Notes: generated by a model from the sequence alone, not told the origin. A stretch of 64,000 nt of DNA from Ferruginibacter sp. (GCA_013141435.1 JABFQZ010000032.1:41474-105473), one strand, 5' to 3'. Positions 8,391 to 17,397 are shown, counted from the stretch's first letter. Program-made: numbers and translations.

Positions 8391-9788
8391 ATGAAAAAAT
8401 TAATTTTAATACTTTTTTTCTTTTTTAATATTTTGCCTAGTATACACAATCGACAAATGTTCATAGATACAGGCTACAAAGTATATGCGCAAAGTTGTCC
8501 CCCTCCTCCAGGTGGTGTATTTACTGGTGGTGGAGCTGGTGGTGGCAACAGTACCAATTGGTGGACTACTATTACAGATTGGATAAATGATGTGGTATCT
8601 TGGATAGGCGAGCAATGGGGTAATAATACAGGCTCGCCTAGTGGTAGCGGAGGACTCCCAACACCTCCTTGGTGGCCAAGTGGTAGCGGAGGACTCCCAA
8701 CACCTCCTTGGTGGCCAAGTGGTGGTGGATATGGAGTTTATGATCCAACAGGTGGTGGCGGTGGTGGTAGTGGAGGAGGGCAGAGTCCATGGCCAGATTC
8801 ATTAAACTATACTGGTCTTTCATATGGATTTAGTTGTACAATCGTTTTTCCAACGAATTGTGATCCTTTAACAGACCCAACTTGTTTAGCAACTTTTAAT
8901 TGTATTAATAACCTGCCCACCGGTTTATTTAATGATTGTCATGGTGATGCATTTGGCTTTGCATATTTAGACTCTTGCAACAAATGTGTAGGAGGTACAA
9001 CAGGTTTATTGCCTTGTAAAGGATTTTTAGATAGTAACAATATATTTGTAGATAGTGTTAGAAAACAACCTTGCGACTCTTTATATAAAAAAATGGGCGA
9101 TTCATTATATGCATTTTTAAACAAACCCGAATTTCAAGATAGTTTAAATAAGTTTAAACGAAACACAGCAGAAGACACTTTAGAAAAAGCCATTAGTTTT
9201 GGTAGAGATTCTGTAACATTTGCTTTTAAAAATACCCCAATTAAAGATATACCTGATAGTGGATTCGGCTCACAGAAAATAAACCTTATAAATAAATGGC
9301 CAGGTATTAAGATTTATACTATGATGCACTATCATCATAATGCACTTTACGGTTGCTTTTCAGCAGGAGATTTATATACATTGCAAAATGCGTATAGTAA
9401 TCCAAATCTTAATCAAATAAACTCTCATTATGTTTATGGATCATTCGATTCCTCTATGTTTGCCATGCAAATTGAAGATAGTTTGTTATATTCGCAATAC
9501 TTAAGTGGGCATCCCATTAGCACTACTATGGACACAAATAATTCATTTGATACCACAACTAATATTGGGACTGACTTTTTAAACGTTAAAAGTTATCTAT
9601 TTACCACATTGGGCCTTAGCGATGATGATGCCTTTACACAAGCCACAGCTTTTGTATATAGCAAATTCAATACAGGTATGGTTCTATATAGAAAAAAAAG
9701 AAACGAAAATAAATTTACTAAAATTAATACCAAAGAAACAATAGATGCTGCAGGTAACAAAACATACACTCCTTCAAATTGCTTATAG
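8391..9788 (+). CDS. Secreted Gly/Pro/Trp-rich protein with JAMM-like C-terminal motif
   Basis: 465 residues with an N-terminal signal-like segment (first cleavage near YAQS, residue 35). A low-complexity region (40-130) is rich in Gly, Pro and Trp and holds two identical 13-residue repeats. A Cys-rich block (about 150-215) follows the pattern DCHGDAFGFAYLDSCNKCVG, as found repeatedly in Bacteroidota surface proteins. The C-terminal domain contains H313-Y-H315 followed by S324-A-G-D327, which fits the HxH...SxxD metal site of JAB/JAMM peptidases. The activity is inferred only. It lies upstream of two duplicated lipoproteins in one operon. Confidence 0.8.
   Translation: MKKLILILFFFFNILPSIHNRQMFIDTGYKVYAQSCPPPPGGVFTGGGAGGGNSTNWWTTITDWINDVVSWIGEQWGNNTGSPSGSGGLPTPPWWPSGSGGLPTPPWWPSGGGYGVYDPTGGGGGGSGGGQSPWPDSLNYTGLSYGFSCTIVFPTNCDPLTDPTCLATFNCINNLPTGLFNDCHGDAFGFAYLDSCNKCVGGTTGLLPCKGFLDSNNIFVDSVRKQPCDSLYKKMGDSLYAFLNKPEFQDSLNKFKRNTAEDTLEKAISFGRDSVTFAFKNTPIKDIPDSGFGSQKINLINKWPGIKIYTMMHYHHNALYGCFSAGDLYTLQNAYSNPNLNQINSHYVYGSFDSSMFAMQIEDSLLYSQYLSGHPISTTMDTNNSFDTTTNIGTDFLNVKSYLFTTLGLSDDDAFTQATAFVYSKFNTGMVLYRKKRNENKFTKINTKETIDAAGNKTYTPSNCL
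8640..8717 (+). repeat. 39-bp tandem repeat, two perfect copies plus a partial third
   Basis: Units 8640-8678 and 8679-8717 are identical over 39 bp and keep frame, encoding SGSGGLPTPPWWP twice. A truncated third copy begins at 8718. The repeat lies in the Gly/Pro/Trp-rich linker of the secreted protein and could change length by slippage or recombination without breaking the frame. Confidence 0.95.
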
Positions 9789-9794
9789 AAAATT

Positions 9795-10337
9795 ATGAAA
9801 ATGAAAATAATCAGTACGGTATTAGGCTCACTAGTTTTAATGTTTTATTATTCTTGTAAAATAACGAAACCAATTATTGATAACAAGCCAAATGAAAATA
9901 CTCCAACAGAAATACTAAAAGACAGTGGTCGTTTAGCATCATATAATGGCGATACTATTGGGTATATAAATTATATTTATAAAAATCAAATTAAGTATAT
10001 TGGAAAGCCTCTTTCAGAACTGTTAAATGATTTGGATTTTAAAATTAATCAATTTAATTATGTTGGACCACACAAAAGAGATGGCAAAATTTATAGTGTA
10101 ATATTACAAGCCAACCCTTATGGTCAAAATGGACCATTAGATGCTTCGAAAATAAATCAAAATATGGTACTCGGAGTCGGTTTGCAAACCTTTGTTTTAC
10201 AAGATAGCATTAAAGAAATTACAGCTGCAAACGGCACTCCTAATTATTTTAATTGGAGTAAAAAAGCTGAAACATATTTTAGTAAGCAAATAGTAAGCAA
10301 TTTGTGGCTTAATTATTATATGAATCGTAGTAAATAA
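9795..10337 (+). CDS. Lipoprotein, first of a tandem duplicated pair
   Basis: 180 residues with a signal peptide and lipobox (YYSC, Cys at about 21). The mature domain begins with DSGRLASYNGDTIGYINYIY and contains GPHKRDGKIYS. About half of its positions are identical to the next gene, so the two are recent tandem duplicates. It follows the JAMM-motif protein by 6 nt and overlaps no other gene. No known domain was recognised. A protective (immunity-like) or chaperone role for the upstream exported protein is a positional inference. Confidence 0.8.
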   Translation: MKMKIISTVLGSLVLMFYYSCKITKPIIDNKPNENTPTEILKDSGRLASYNGDTIGYINYIYKNQIKYIGKPLSELLNDLDFKINQFNYVGPHKRDGKIYSVILQANPYGQNGPLDASKINQNMVLGVGLQTFVLQDSIKEITAANGTPNYFNWSKKAETYFSKQIVSNLWLNYYMNRSK

Positions 10338-10338
10338 T

Positions 10339-10869
10339 ATGAAAAAAGATATTATTCCAAAACTGATAATTATAATTACTATTTCATTTTACTGTGCTTG
10401 TAATACCACTAAGTCTGCAAACATTACTGCAAATAATACAATTGCTTTGCAAGATAGTAATAGACTATCATCCTATAAAGGCGATACTATTGGTTATATA
10501 AACTATATATACAAAAACCAAGCAAAATATATAGGCAAGCCACTTTCTATACTATTAAATGATTTAGATTTAAAAGTTTATCAGTTTGGCTATAATGGGC
10601 CCCATAAAAGAGATGGTAAAATATATAGCATTTCATTAAATACTAATGCATACGGCAATCATGTAAGAGTTGATAAATTTGGAAATGACCAAGAGATAGA
10701 GTTGGGGGTAGGTTTTCAACAATATGTTTTACATGATAGTATTAAGGAAATTAGAAAATTAAATGGAACACCGAATTATGGTAACTGGAGCAAAAAAGCT
10801 GAAGAGTACTTTGGCAAGCAAATTATTAGCAATTTATGGCTATACAATTATATGAATCGTAGTAAATAA
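10339..10869 (+). CDS. Lipoprotein, second of a tandem duplicated pair
   Basis: 176 residues, starting one base after the preceding stop. Signal peptide with lipobox YCAC. The conserved core shared with its neighbour includes YKGDTIGYINYIYKNQ, then KYIGKPLS, GPHKRDGKIYS, NYGNWSKKAEEYF and the C-terminal NYMNRSK. The most diverged part between the copies is the central 110-135 region. Last gene of the exported-protein operon. Function unknown. Confidence 0.8.
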   Translation: MKKDIIPKLIIIITISFYCACNTTKSANITANNTIALQDSNRLSSYKGDTIGYINYIYKNQAKYIGKPLSILLNDLDLKVYQFGYNGPHKRDGKIYSISLNTNAYGNHVRVDKFGNDQEIELGVGFQQYVLHDSIKEIRKLNGTPNYGNWSKKAEEYFGKQIISNLWLYNYMNRSK

Positions 10870-11366
10870 TGAAAAAAATATTGAGGTAGAGCTGGCAATG
10901 ATAATTACTATTGTTTTTCCGCCTCGGTTCGTGTCTTACAAAACGTTTGCTATGGTAAGCAAAAAAATGAGCTAATTGTAGATACAAAAATGAGCTTAAA
11001 AATGTAATTTTATTTGTAAAAATCCAAGCCTCGGCACTTGAGGTGGTTGCTTTGGCTTACCAACGGTGGCAAAAGATTAATTGCTGTATTTTTTTATATT
11101 TTAGAAATGCAGAAAATATTTATCTTAAAAATTAATTTATACTTATTTAATAAAAATTGTAACAACCTTTTTATAAGTACACAAACCAAAATAATATTAA
11201 AACCTAAAAAATGATGTAAAGCCCATGAGCAGCGGTGGAGGTAGCGATGTATGTATGTGTATGTATGCGACGAAGGAGCAAATGCATACACATACATACG
11301 GTACAGCTACTGAGACCGAACAAATGATGCCATATATTTTTGGCTGGGTGCCATAAAGTTTATTAC
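10870..11366. other. Non-coding stretch between convergent genes
   Basis: About 500 bp without a credible gene; the short open frames here lack start context and family features. It holds the inverted repeat at 11249-11299 and ends in the terminator of the minus-strand lipoprotein gene. The rest is not explained. Confidence 0.6.
11249..11299. repeat. 15-bp perfect inverted repeat of TATG/CATA type
   Basis: GTATGTATGTGTATG at 11249-11263 is repeated in inverted form as CATACACATACATAC at 11285-11299, with a 21-nt spacer. The arms are themselves short simple repeats. There is no T-tract, so it is not a standard terminator. Confidence 0.85.
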
Positions 11367-11400
11367 AAAAAAAACGGTTGTTTCTGGTAAGAAACAACCG
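11367..11400 (-). terminator. Intrinsic terminator of the 11427-12275 lipoprotein gene
   Basis: Perfect 10-bp stem CGGTTGTTTC/GAAACAACCG (11375-11384 and 11391-11400) with a 6-nt loop. On the minus strand it is followed by eight T residues (11374-11367). It lies 26 bp beyond the stop codon of the minus-strand gene. Confidence 0.92.
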
Positions 11401-11426
11401 CCAATATAAAAAACCCTATTTTTATT

Positions 11427-12275
11427 TTAACATAATGTAAATGTACGTGGTGTGCGCCCATCTATAGAAATTGTAGCTTGGTTATCGCAATCGCCATTGC
11501 CATAATCTATGATAGCTATATGGCTTGGTCCTTGTATTTGTACTGTACCTTTATCTATATTATCGCATATTGCTTTTTTATGTAATGGGGTAAGTATAGT
11601 GCCTACTCTTGTATTGCCTGCTTCGTTGGTAACTGTACGGTTGCCCGTAATATTAAACTCATCGTCGGCAAAAACCAATGGTGTATTTGCACCTGCTATT
11701 TGTATTACATTTTGAGTGCCACTATGCAACCAATATTTATTGGTAACTGTGTTTGTTATTTTACCATTTGTACATACTCTGTTCCAACTTTTTACGGTGG
11801 CAGTGCTAGTGTTTGTCCACACTACTGTACCTTCTTTTTTAAAAATATTTACAAAATAGTTTTCAAAATTCATGGTAGCTACACTACCTGGGCGACGAAG
11901 CGAATCTGTAAGTGTTACCAATATTTTACCTCTACGTGTAACACCGTTTGGCGATGTACAGCCTGCTCCAAAATCTATTACAATATTTTTTGGAAAACCT
12001 GTGAGTGGAGTAACAGTAACTGTTGCACAACTTAAAATACCGGTTGTTCCATTTACATCACCTACTTTGCCTACGCCTTGCAAATTTTTATCGTATGCTG
12101 CTTCATTTAATACCTCATTTGCATCTTGCAATAAATTATCGGATACACCTTGATTTGCACTTAACTCAAAAGTGGTTTCAAATTCAGTTTGGTCGGCTAC
12201 TTTATCTTTTTTGCAAGCAGTAAAGCTAATAGCTACAATTGCCAATAACGACGGCAATAATTTTGTAAGTTTCAT
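11427..12275 (-). CDS. Lipoprotein, beta-rich, unknown function
   Basis: 282 residues with signal peptide and lipobox (FTACKKD, Cys21), so probably outer-membrane or periplasmic anchored. The mature part is beta-rich with several Cys residues (SCATVTV, GAGCTSPNG, VCTNG, GNGDCDN) that may form disulfides. The GxxxKxGxxxVTLTDSLRRPG type pattern recurs in Bacteroidota lipoproteins of unknown role. It is a single gene with its own terminator. No enzyme motif is seen. Confidence 0.8.
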   Translation of the reverse strand: MKLTKLLPSLLAIVAISFTACKKDKVADQTEFETTFELSANQGVSDNLLQDANEVLNEAAYDKNLQGVGKVGDVNGTTGILSCATVTVTPLTGFPKNIVIDFGAGCTSPNGVTRRGKILVTLTDSLRRPGSVATMNFENYFVNIFKKEGTVVWTNTSTATVKSWNRVCTNGKITNTVTNKYWLHSGTQNVIQIAGANTPLVFADDEFNITGNRTVTNEAGNTRVGTILTPLHKKAICDNIDKGTVQIQGPSHIAIIDYGNGDCDNQATISIDGRTPRTFTLC

Positions 12276-12362
12276 AATTGTTGTTTTATAGTTATTAAAT
12301 TATTTTGTATTCTAAATGATAGACTTTTTGTTTTAATATAAGTTTAATGTAGCTTTAAAAAT

Positions 12363-12370
12363 TAATTTTG
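12363..12370 (+). promoter_or_regulatory. -7 promoter element 4 nt before the deacetylase ATG
   Basis: TAATTTTG matches the Bacteroidota -7 consensus TAnnTTTG and ends exactly 4 nt before the ATG at 12375. Transcription would begin at or next to the A of the start codon. A good -33 TTTG was not identified. Confidence 0.6.
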
Positions 12371-12374
12371 TTTT

Positions 12375-12995
12375 ATGTTTTATTTTATAAAAACTCCAAA
12401 TTGGTTGCAAATGTTTTTTCCTGCTATGGTTTGGAAAATAAAAACAATGCATAAAAATATTTATCTAACTTTTGATGATGGTCCGCACCCAGTACATACT
12501 ACTTTTGTGTTAGATGAATTAAAAAAATACAACGCTAAGGCTACCTTTTTTTGTATAGGCAAAAATGTTAAAGATTACCCAAATGTATATACTAGAATTA
12601 TAAACGAAGGACATAGTGTTGGTAACCATACGCATAACCATTTAAAAGGTAAAAAAACTACTAATAAATTGTATATTGAAAATGTAAGCGAAGCATCAAA
12701 ATACATTGACAGTAATTTATTTAGACCACCTTATGGCAGTATAAAAAAAATGCAAACAAAATTACTTACAGGTATGCCAAACCCATTTAAAATAATAATG
12801 TGGACAGTGCTTAGTGGTGATTTTGACATTAAACTTACTAAAGAAAAATGCTTAAAAAATGTTTTAGAAAAAACTAAAAGTGGCGATATTGTAGTTTTTC
12901 ATGATAGCGAAAAAGCTGCGGAAAGAATGTACTTTGCATTACCAAAAATGCTTGAACATTTTACGGATAGAAATTATTTTTTTAAAAAAATATAA
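12375..12995 (+). CDS. Polysaccharide deacetylase (NodB homology domain)
   Basis: 206 residues, almost all NodB domain. Motif 1 is LTFDDGPHP (catalytic Asp and first metal Asp), motif 2 is HSVGNHTHNH (metal-binding His pair), motif 3 is FRPPYGS, and the C-terminal GDIVVFHDS supplies the last motif. It removes acetyl groups from N-acetylated sugars such as peptidoglycan or other glycans. The first 20 residues are hydrophobic (FYFIKTPNWLQMFFPAMVW) and may act as a membrane anchor. Start chosen at the ATG 4 nt after a -7 box. It is followed by a clear terminator, so it is monocistronic. Confidence 0.92.
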   Translation: MFYFIKTPNWLQMFFPAMVWKIKTMHKNIYLTFDDGPHPVHTTFVLDELKKYNAKATFFCIGKNVKDYPNVYTRIINEGHSVGNHTHNHLKGKKTTNKLYIENVSEASKYIDSNLFRPPYGSIKKMQTKLLTGMPNPFKIIMWTVLSGDFDIKLTKEKCLKNVLEKTKSGDIVVFHDSEKAAERMYFALPKMLEHFTDRNYFFKKI

Positions 12996-13006
12996 GGAAA
13001 AAAATT

Positions 13007-13035
13007 GGCTGAGGTAGAAACCTCAGCCCTTTTTT
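13007..13035 (+). terminator. Intrinsic terminator after the deacetylase gene
   Basis: GGCTGAGG (13007-13014) pairs with CCTCAGCC (13021-13028) around a 6-nt loop, followed by CTTTTTTT. It lies 11 bp after the stop codon. Confidence 0.93.
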
Positions 13036-13155
13036 AATCCGTACCCTATGAAAACTTAACACAAGATAATTGCGAAAAATCATATAAGCAAATAATAATA
13101 ATTTTATTTTGATAAGTTATTTTAAAATAAAAAGTAAATGAAATAATAATTAAAA

Positions 13156-13163
13156 TAATTTTG
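13156..13163 (+). promoter_or_regulatory. -7 promoter element 4 nt before the tatD ATG
   Basis: TAATTTTG matches TAnnTTTG and ends 4 nt before the ATG at 13168, the same spacing as for the deacetylase and pheS genes. Confidence 0.6.
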
Positions 13164-13167
13164 CCTA

Positions 13168-13929
13168 ATGATAGACACCCATTGCCACTTATACAATGAA
13201 GAATTTGATACTGATATTGATACAGTTATAGAAAATGCATTTAAAAATAATGTTACAAAATTTTATTTGCCTGCCATTGATAGCACTTACATAGAGCGTA
13301 TGAATTTATTAGAAAAAAAATATCGTACAGCATGTTTTTCTATGGCTGGTTTACACCCTTGTTATGTAAAAGAAAATTATAAAGATGAGTTGGAGCAAAT
13401 AAAATCGTTGTTGAAACACAGAAAGTTTTGTGGTATTGGCGAAACTGGTTTAGATTTTTATTGGGATAAAACTTTTGTAAAGCAACAATATGAGAGCTTA
13501 CATGCACAAATTGAATTGGCACTAGAAAACGGTTTGCCGCTTATTTTACATACCAGAGACGCCACAGAAGAAACAATTGAAGTTGTAAAGAAATATGAAA
13601 ATACAAACCTTACAGGTATTTTTCATTGCTTTGGTGGCTCATTGGAGCAAGCTAATAAAATTATAAACTTAGGGTTTTATTTAGGTATTGGAGGTGTTGT
13701 TACATATAAAAATGCAAGCTTAGCAAAAGTACTTGAAAATGTGGCTATGGAAAATATTGTACTAGAAACCGATGCACCATATTTAACACCAGTACCATTT
13801 AGGGGTAAACGAAATGAAAGCGGCTACCTGAAATACATTGCTGAAAAAATTGCCGAAATAAAAAATATTTCGGTAGCTATGGTAGATGAAATAACTACAC
13901 AAAATGCCGAAAAAATATTCGGCATATAG
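13168..13929 (+). CDS. tatD: TatD-family metal-dependent hydrolase (DNase)
   Basis: 253 residues, the standard TatD length. The N-terminal metal site DTHCHL, the central [11 protein letters not shown], the LHTRDA motif, FHCFGGS and the C-terminal [10 protein letters not shown] are all present. The fold is a TIM barrel with two divalent metals; family members act as 3'-5' exonucleases or DNases in the cytoplasm. Monocistronic, followed by tRNA-Ser. The start is fixed by MIDTHCH and a -7 promoter box immediately upstream. Confidence 0.95.
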   Translation: MIDTHCHLYNEEFDTDIDTVIENAFKNNVTKFYLPAIDSTYIERMNLLEKKYRTACFSMAGLHPCYVKENYKDELEQIKSLLKHRKFCGIGETGLDFYWDKTFVKQQYESLHAQIELALENGLPLILHTRDATEETIEVVKKYENTNLTGIFHCFGGSLEQANKIINLGFYLGIGGVVTYKNASLAKVLENVAMENIVLETDAPYLTPVPFRGKRNESGYLKYIAEKIAEIKNISVAMVDEITTQNAEKIFGI

Positions 13930-13941
13930 TTTTTGAAACAG

Positions 13942-13949
13942 TATTTTTG
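13942..13949 (+). promoter_or_regulatory. -7 promoter element of tRNA-Ser
   Basis: TATTTTTG matches TAnnTTTG and lies 16 nt upstream of the mature tRNA 5' end, a plausible short leader for RNase P removal. Confidence 0.5.
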
Positions 13950-13965
13950 CACCTGAAAACAAATT

Positions 13966-14052
13966 GGAGACGTGTCCGAGTGGCTGAAGGAGCACGCCTG
14001 GAAAGTGTGTATATGGGTAACTGTATCGAGAGTTCGAATCTCTCCGTCTCCG
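13966..14052 (+). tRNA. tRNA-Ser (anticodon GGA)
   Basis: An 87-nt class II tRNA. The acceptor stem GGAGACG pairs with CGTCTCC, discriminator G. The anticodon loop CTGGAAA gives anticodon GGA, flanked by the CACGC/GTGTG stem. A long variable arm is present, and the T-arm contains GTTCGAATC. CCA is not encoded. Confidence 0.96.
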
Positions 14053-14092
14053 CTTCAAAAAATATTTTCTTGTACCTATAATCTTACATGTT

Positions 14093-15037
14093 ATGAAAAA
14101 ACTATTAATTCTATTATTTGTTTTACCATTTACTCTTTTTGCACAAAAAAACACCATACAACATACAGTTGTAGCCAAAGAAAGTTTTAGCAGCATTGGC
14201 CGCTTGTATAACATTAATGGTAGAGAGCTTGCCAATTTTAATAAAATAGATTATGAAAAAGGGTTAGCAATAGGTCAGGTATTGAATGTACCAGTAACCA
14301 CAACTGCAAAAACCAATACTCCTGTAACCATAAAAGAAAAAGTAGTGCCAGTAATTGTGCCCGAAAAACAAAAAGTGCAAACTACCACTTCGAATAATTC
14401 TATAGCAATAAAACATACAGTAGCTAAAAAAGAAACTTTATATGGGGTAAGCAAAATGTATAACACTACTGTAGCCGATATTAAAAAATGGAATAACTTA
14501 ACAATTGATGCATTGAGCGAAGGTGCAGAAATTATAGTAGGCTATAAAGTTGGTGCTGCAGAAATTATAAAACAGCCAGATGCTAAAGTAGTTGCTAAAA
14601 CTCCTGTAAAAGTAGTAGAGGAAGTAAAAGAAAAGCCAATTGTAAAAGAAGAGGCTGTTGTAAAAAAAGTTCCTATTGCTACTCCAAAGCCAGTAGTTGA
14701 GGCAAATATTGAAAATGAAGATGCTAAAGATTTTAAAGGAGGATATTTTAAATCTGATTTTGAAAATACAGGAATTACTGAGAATGGTACGGCTGGTATT
14801 TTTAAAAGTACTAGTGGCTGGGAAGATGGAAAATATTATTGTTTGCATAACAACGCATCATCTGGTACAATAGTAAAAATAACTAATAAAGCAAATGGCA
14901 AATATGTATATGCAAAGGTGTTGGATTTAATGCCAGATTTAAAGCAAAACAATACTTTAAAAGTTAGAATAAGTAATGCGGCTGCAAATATTTTGGAAGC
15001 AGACTCAGGAAATTTTGAGTGTTCAATTAATTATTAG
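14093..15037 (+). CDS. LysM protein with two LysM motifs and an RlpA-like DPBB domain
   Basis: 314 residues with a signal peptide ending LFAQ. The first LysM is at about residues 23-65 (HTVVAKESFSSIGRLYNI), the second at about 103-150 (KHTVAKKETLYGVSKMYN). A Lys/Val/Pro-rich linker follows (160-205). The C-terminus (about 225-314) resembles a double-psi beta-barrel: GTAGIFKSTSGWEDGKYYCLHN, shown here only in part, then TIVKITNKANGKYVYAKVLD. LysM binds peptidoglycan, so the protein probably acts in the cell wall as a structural or lytic factor. Not all RlpA catalytic residues could be assigned. Confidence 0.88.
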   Translation: MKKLLILLFVLPFTLFAQKNTIQHTVVAKESFSSIGRLYNINGRELANFNKIDYEKGLAIGQVLNVPVTTTAKTNTPVTIKEKVVPVIVPEKQKVQTTTSNNSIAIKHTVAKKETLYGVSKMYNTTVADIKKWNNLTIDALSEGAEIIVGYKVGAAEIIKQPDAKVVAKTPVKVVEEVKEKPIVKEEAVVKKVPIATPKPVVEANIENEDAKDFKGGYFKSDFENTGITENGTAGIFKSTSGWEDGKYYCLHNNASSGTIVKITNKANGKYVYAKVLDLMPDLKQNNTLKVRISNAAANILEADSGNFECSINY

Positions 15038-15097
15038 TAAAATTTATTTTTGCATTTAATACCATCATACTCTAATAAATTCTGATAAAAATAAATA

Positions 15098-15138
15098 AAA
15101 AACAGGCTATTTCAATAAAAATGAGATAGCCTGTTTTT
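15098..15138. terminator. Strong bidirectional terminator between convergent genes
   Basis: AAAAACAGGCTAT...ATAGCCTGTTTTT with the stem extending inward through TTCA/TGAG (one G.U pair) to a 7-nt loop at 15115-15121. A and T runs flank both sides, so it can serve the LysM gene (+) and the acyl-CoA dehydrogenase gene (-). Confidence 0.93.
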
Positions 15139-15155
15139 ATAAGTTAAAAAGTATT

Positions 15156-16928
15156 TTATAAACTATACTTACCATCGGCACTTAATTTAGCAGCAATGCG
15201 CCTTCTGGCATCTTTGCTATTAAATGGAACCATTTTAGTAAAGCGTTTTAAACCTAACAACATCATACGTTGCTCATCGCCATCGGCAAATGCATTTATA
15301 GCTTCTTTACCTGCTTTGTTTACATTATCTACAGCATCGTTTAGGTATACTTGCATCATATCTTTTTGTATTCTTACCGAGGCTTCTCCTTGCTTTTCGG
15401 TCATTTTTATTACACGTAGCAATGCACTCTCTGCATGAAAAACTGCGATACTCATATCGGCAACATTCATTAATATTTCTTGCTCATCGCTTAGTTTTGT
15501 CATAAGTTTTTGCACAGCTGCACCTGCTACCATTAGTATGGCTTTTTTCATTTGCAAAACTGCTTTCTTCTCTGCTGCAAAAGCAGTTTCATCTTCATTT
15601 CCAAAATCTGGAATACTCATTAATTCTTTGCTTACTGCCATTGCTGGTCCCATTAAATCGAGCTTTCCTTTCATTGCCCTTTTTAGCAACATATCTACTG
15701 TAAGCAATCTATTTATTTCGTTTGTGCCTTCATATATTCTATTTATACGGCTATCTCTATAGGCACGGCTTATCATATATTCATCGCTAAAACCATTGCC
15801 ACCATGTATTTGCACTCCTTCATCTACTATCAAATCCAACACTTCGCTACCATCTACTTTTAGCATAGCACATTCTATTGCAAATTCTTCGGCGGCTATT
15901 AATAATGCATCTGCAAAACTTTTACCTTCATTCTCCATTTCGGTTTCTTTATCATCTATCCATTTGCTAGTACGATATAAAGCACTTTCGCTTACCCATA
16001 CCCTTGTGGCACACTCTGCAAGCTTATGTTTTATAGCGCCAAAATTGGCAATTGGAGTTTTAAATTGCTCTCTTGTATTAGCATATTGTATTGTAGCACT
16101 TAACGCCATTTTTGCACCACCTAATGCAGCAGCGCATAATTTTAGCCTGCCAATATTTAAAATATTAAAGGCAATAATATGCCCTTTACCAATTTCGCCA
16201 AGTAGGTTTTCTACAGGTACTTTGCAATCTTGAAAATATAATTGCACAGTGGAAGAGCCTTTGATACCCATTTTATGTTCTTCTGGTCCTTGTGTAAATC
16301 CTTCAAAACCCCTTTCTATAATAAACGTAGAAAATTTATCTCCATCAATTTTTGCAAAAACGGTATAAACATCTGCAAATCCACCATTGGTTATCCAACA
16401 TTTTTGCCCATTCAAAATATAATTTTTTCCATCTGCCGAAAGTACAGCCGATGTTTTGGCACTCAAAGCATCGCTGCCACTATTTGGCTCCGTAAGCCCA
16501 TAAGCTCCTTTCCACTCTCCACTGCTAAGTTTTGGTATGTATTTTTTCTTTTGCTCATCTGTACCAAAATATAATATTGGTAAAGTACCAATGCCTGTAT
16601 GTGCTGCTACTGCTACACTAAAAGAATTGCCACCACCTAGGCTTTCATTTACTAATGTAGCAGTTATAAAATCTTTACCAAGTCCACCTAAATCTTCGGG
16701 TGTAGATGCTCCTAAAAGTCCTTGTTCTCCTGCTTTTACTAATAGCGATGGCATTAAACCTGGTTCTAATTTATCTATCCTATCTACAACAGGCAACACC
16801 TCGGTTTCTAAAAACTGCTGGCACATTTCTTTTACCATTAGTTGCTCTTCGTTAAAATCTTCTGGTGTAAATGTATCGTTTGCTATGCTTTCTTTAATTA
16901 AAAATTCGCCTCCTTTTAAAGTACTCAT
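15156..16928 (-). CDS. Acyl-CoA dehydrogenase, long form with C-terminal extension
   Basis: 590 residues from the ATG at 16928 (MSTLKGGEF). An upstream in-frame ATG would overlap the MarR gene and is not supported. Residues 1-400 carry the canonical acyl-CoA dehydrogenase domains: GAYGLTEPNSGSD, CWITNGGFADVYTVFA, and YANTREQFKTPIANF. The Q-IHGGNGFSDEYMISRAYRDSR segment and YEGTNEINR follow. The catalytic Glu is probably the one in YEGTNE. The C-terminal 180 residues are helical, as in the VLCAD/FadE-like group. FAD-dependent first step of fatty-acid beta-oxidation. It follows a MarR regulator by 25 nt in the same direction. Confidence 0.95.
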   Translation of the reverse strand: MSTLKGGEFLIKESIANDTFTPEDFNEEQLMVKEMCQQFLETEVLPVVDRIDKLEPGLMPSLLVKAGEQGLLGASTPEDLGGLGKDFITATLVNESLGGGNSFSVAVAAHTGIGTLPILYFGTDEQKKKYIPKLSSGEWKGAYGLTEPNSGSDALSAKTSAVLSADGKNYILNGQKCWITNGGFADVYTVFAKIDGDKFSTFIIERGFEGFTQGPEEHKMGIKGSSTVQLYFQDCKVPVENLLGEIGKGHIIAFNILNIGRLKLCAAALGGAKMALSATIQYANTREQFKTPIANFGAIKHKLAECATRVWVSESALYRTSKWIDDKETEMENEGKSFADALLIAAEEFAIECAMLKVDGSEVLDLIVDEGVQIHGGNGFSDEYMISRAYRDSRINRIYEGTNEINRLLTVDMLLKRAMKGKLDLMGPAMAVSKELMSIPDFGNEDETAFAAEKKAVLQMKKAILMVAGAAVQKLMTKLSDEQEILMNVADMSIAVFHAESALLRVIKMTEKQGEASVRIQKDMMQVYLNDAVDNVNKAGKEAINAFADGDEQRMMLLGLKRFTKMVPFNSKDARRRIAAKLSADGKYSL

Positions 16929-16953
16929 TTTTGTAGTTTTTATAGTTATAATA

Positions 16954-17397
16954 TTAGTTAGAAAGATTGTCGTAAACTGTTTGCAAAACTTCTTTTGCAA
17001 TTTCTATTTGCCCATTTGTAACGCCTATCAAAGCTTCATTTAGAGTTTGATTTGCTACTTCCATACTTAATTCTTGCAAATTTTTAGCCTCAGTAGTAAT
17101 GCACACTTTATTTATTCTTCTATCTGCTTTATCGGCCATTCGCTTTACAAGCCCTAGTTTTTCTAAATTATCTACAAGCCTTGTAATGCTTGGTTTGTCT
17201 CTAAAAGTAGCATCACACAATTGTTGTTGGCTAAGCCCATCTTGTTTCCATAAATGATACAATACGCTCCATTGCTCAATAGTTATTTCTATACCTGCCA
17301 GTTTAAAATTCTTTTGCAGGCGTCGTGCAATAGCCGTACTTGCTTTGCCAGTAATAAAACTGTATAATTCTCCTTTTTTAAATTGGTTGTTTGGCAT
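16954..17397 (-). CDS. MarR-family transcriptional regulator
   Basis: 147 residues. The winged-helix domain covers about 35-110: ITIEQWSVLYHLWKQDGLSQQQ, then the recognition helix in RDKPSITRLVDNLEKLGLV, and the wing KADRRINKVCITTEA. MarR dimers respond to small aromatic or acyl ligands. A perfect 24-bp palindrome overlaps its own start codon, and the acyl-CoA dehydrogenase gene follows at 25 nt, so autoregulated control of this fatty-acid operon is a strong inference. The ligand is unknown but may be acyl-CoA, as for FadR-like MarR proteins. Confidence 0.95.
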   Translation of the reverse strand: MPNNQFKKGELYSFITGKASTAIARRLQKNFKLAGIEITIEQWSVLYHLWKQDGLSQQQLCDATFRDKPSITRLVDNLEKLGLVKRMADKADRRINKVCITTEAKNLQELSMEVANQTLNEALIGVTNGQIEIAKEVLQTVYDNLSN

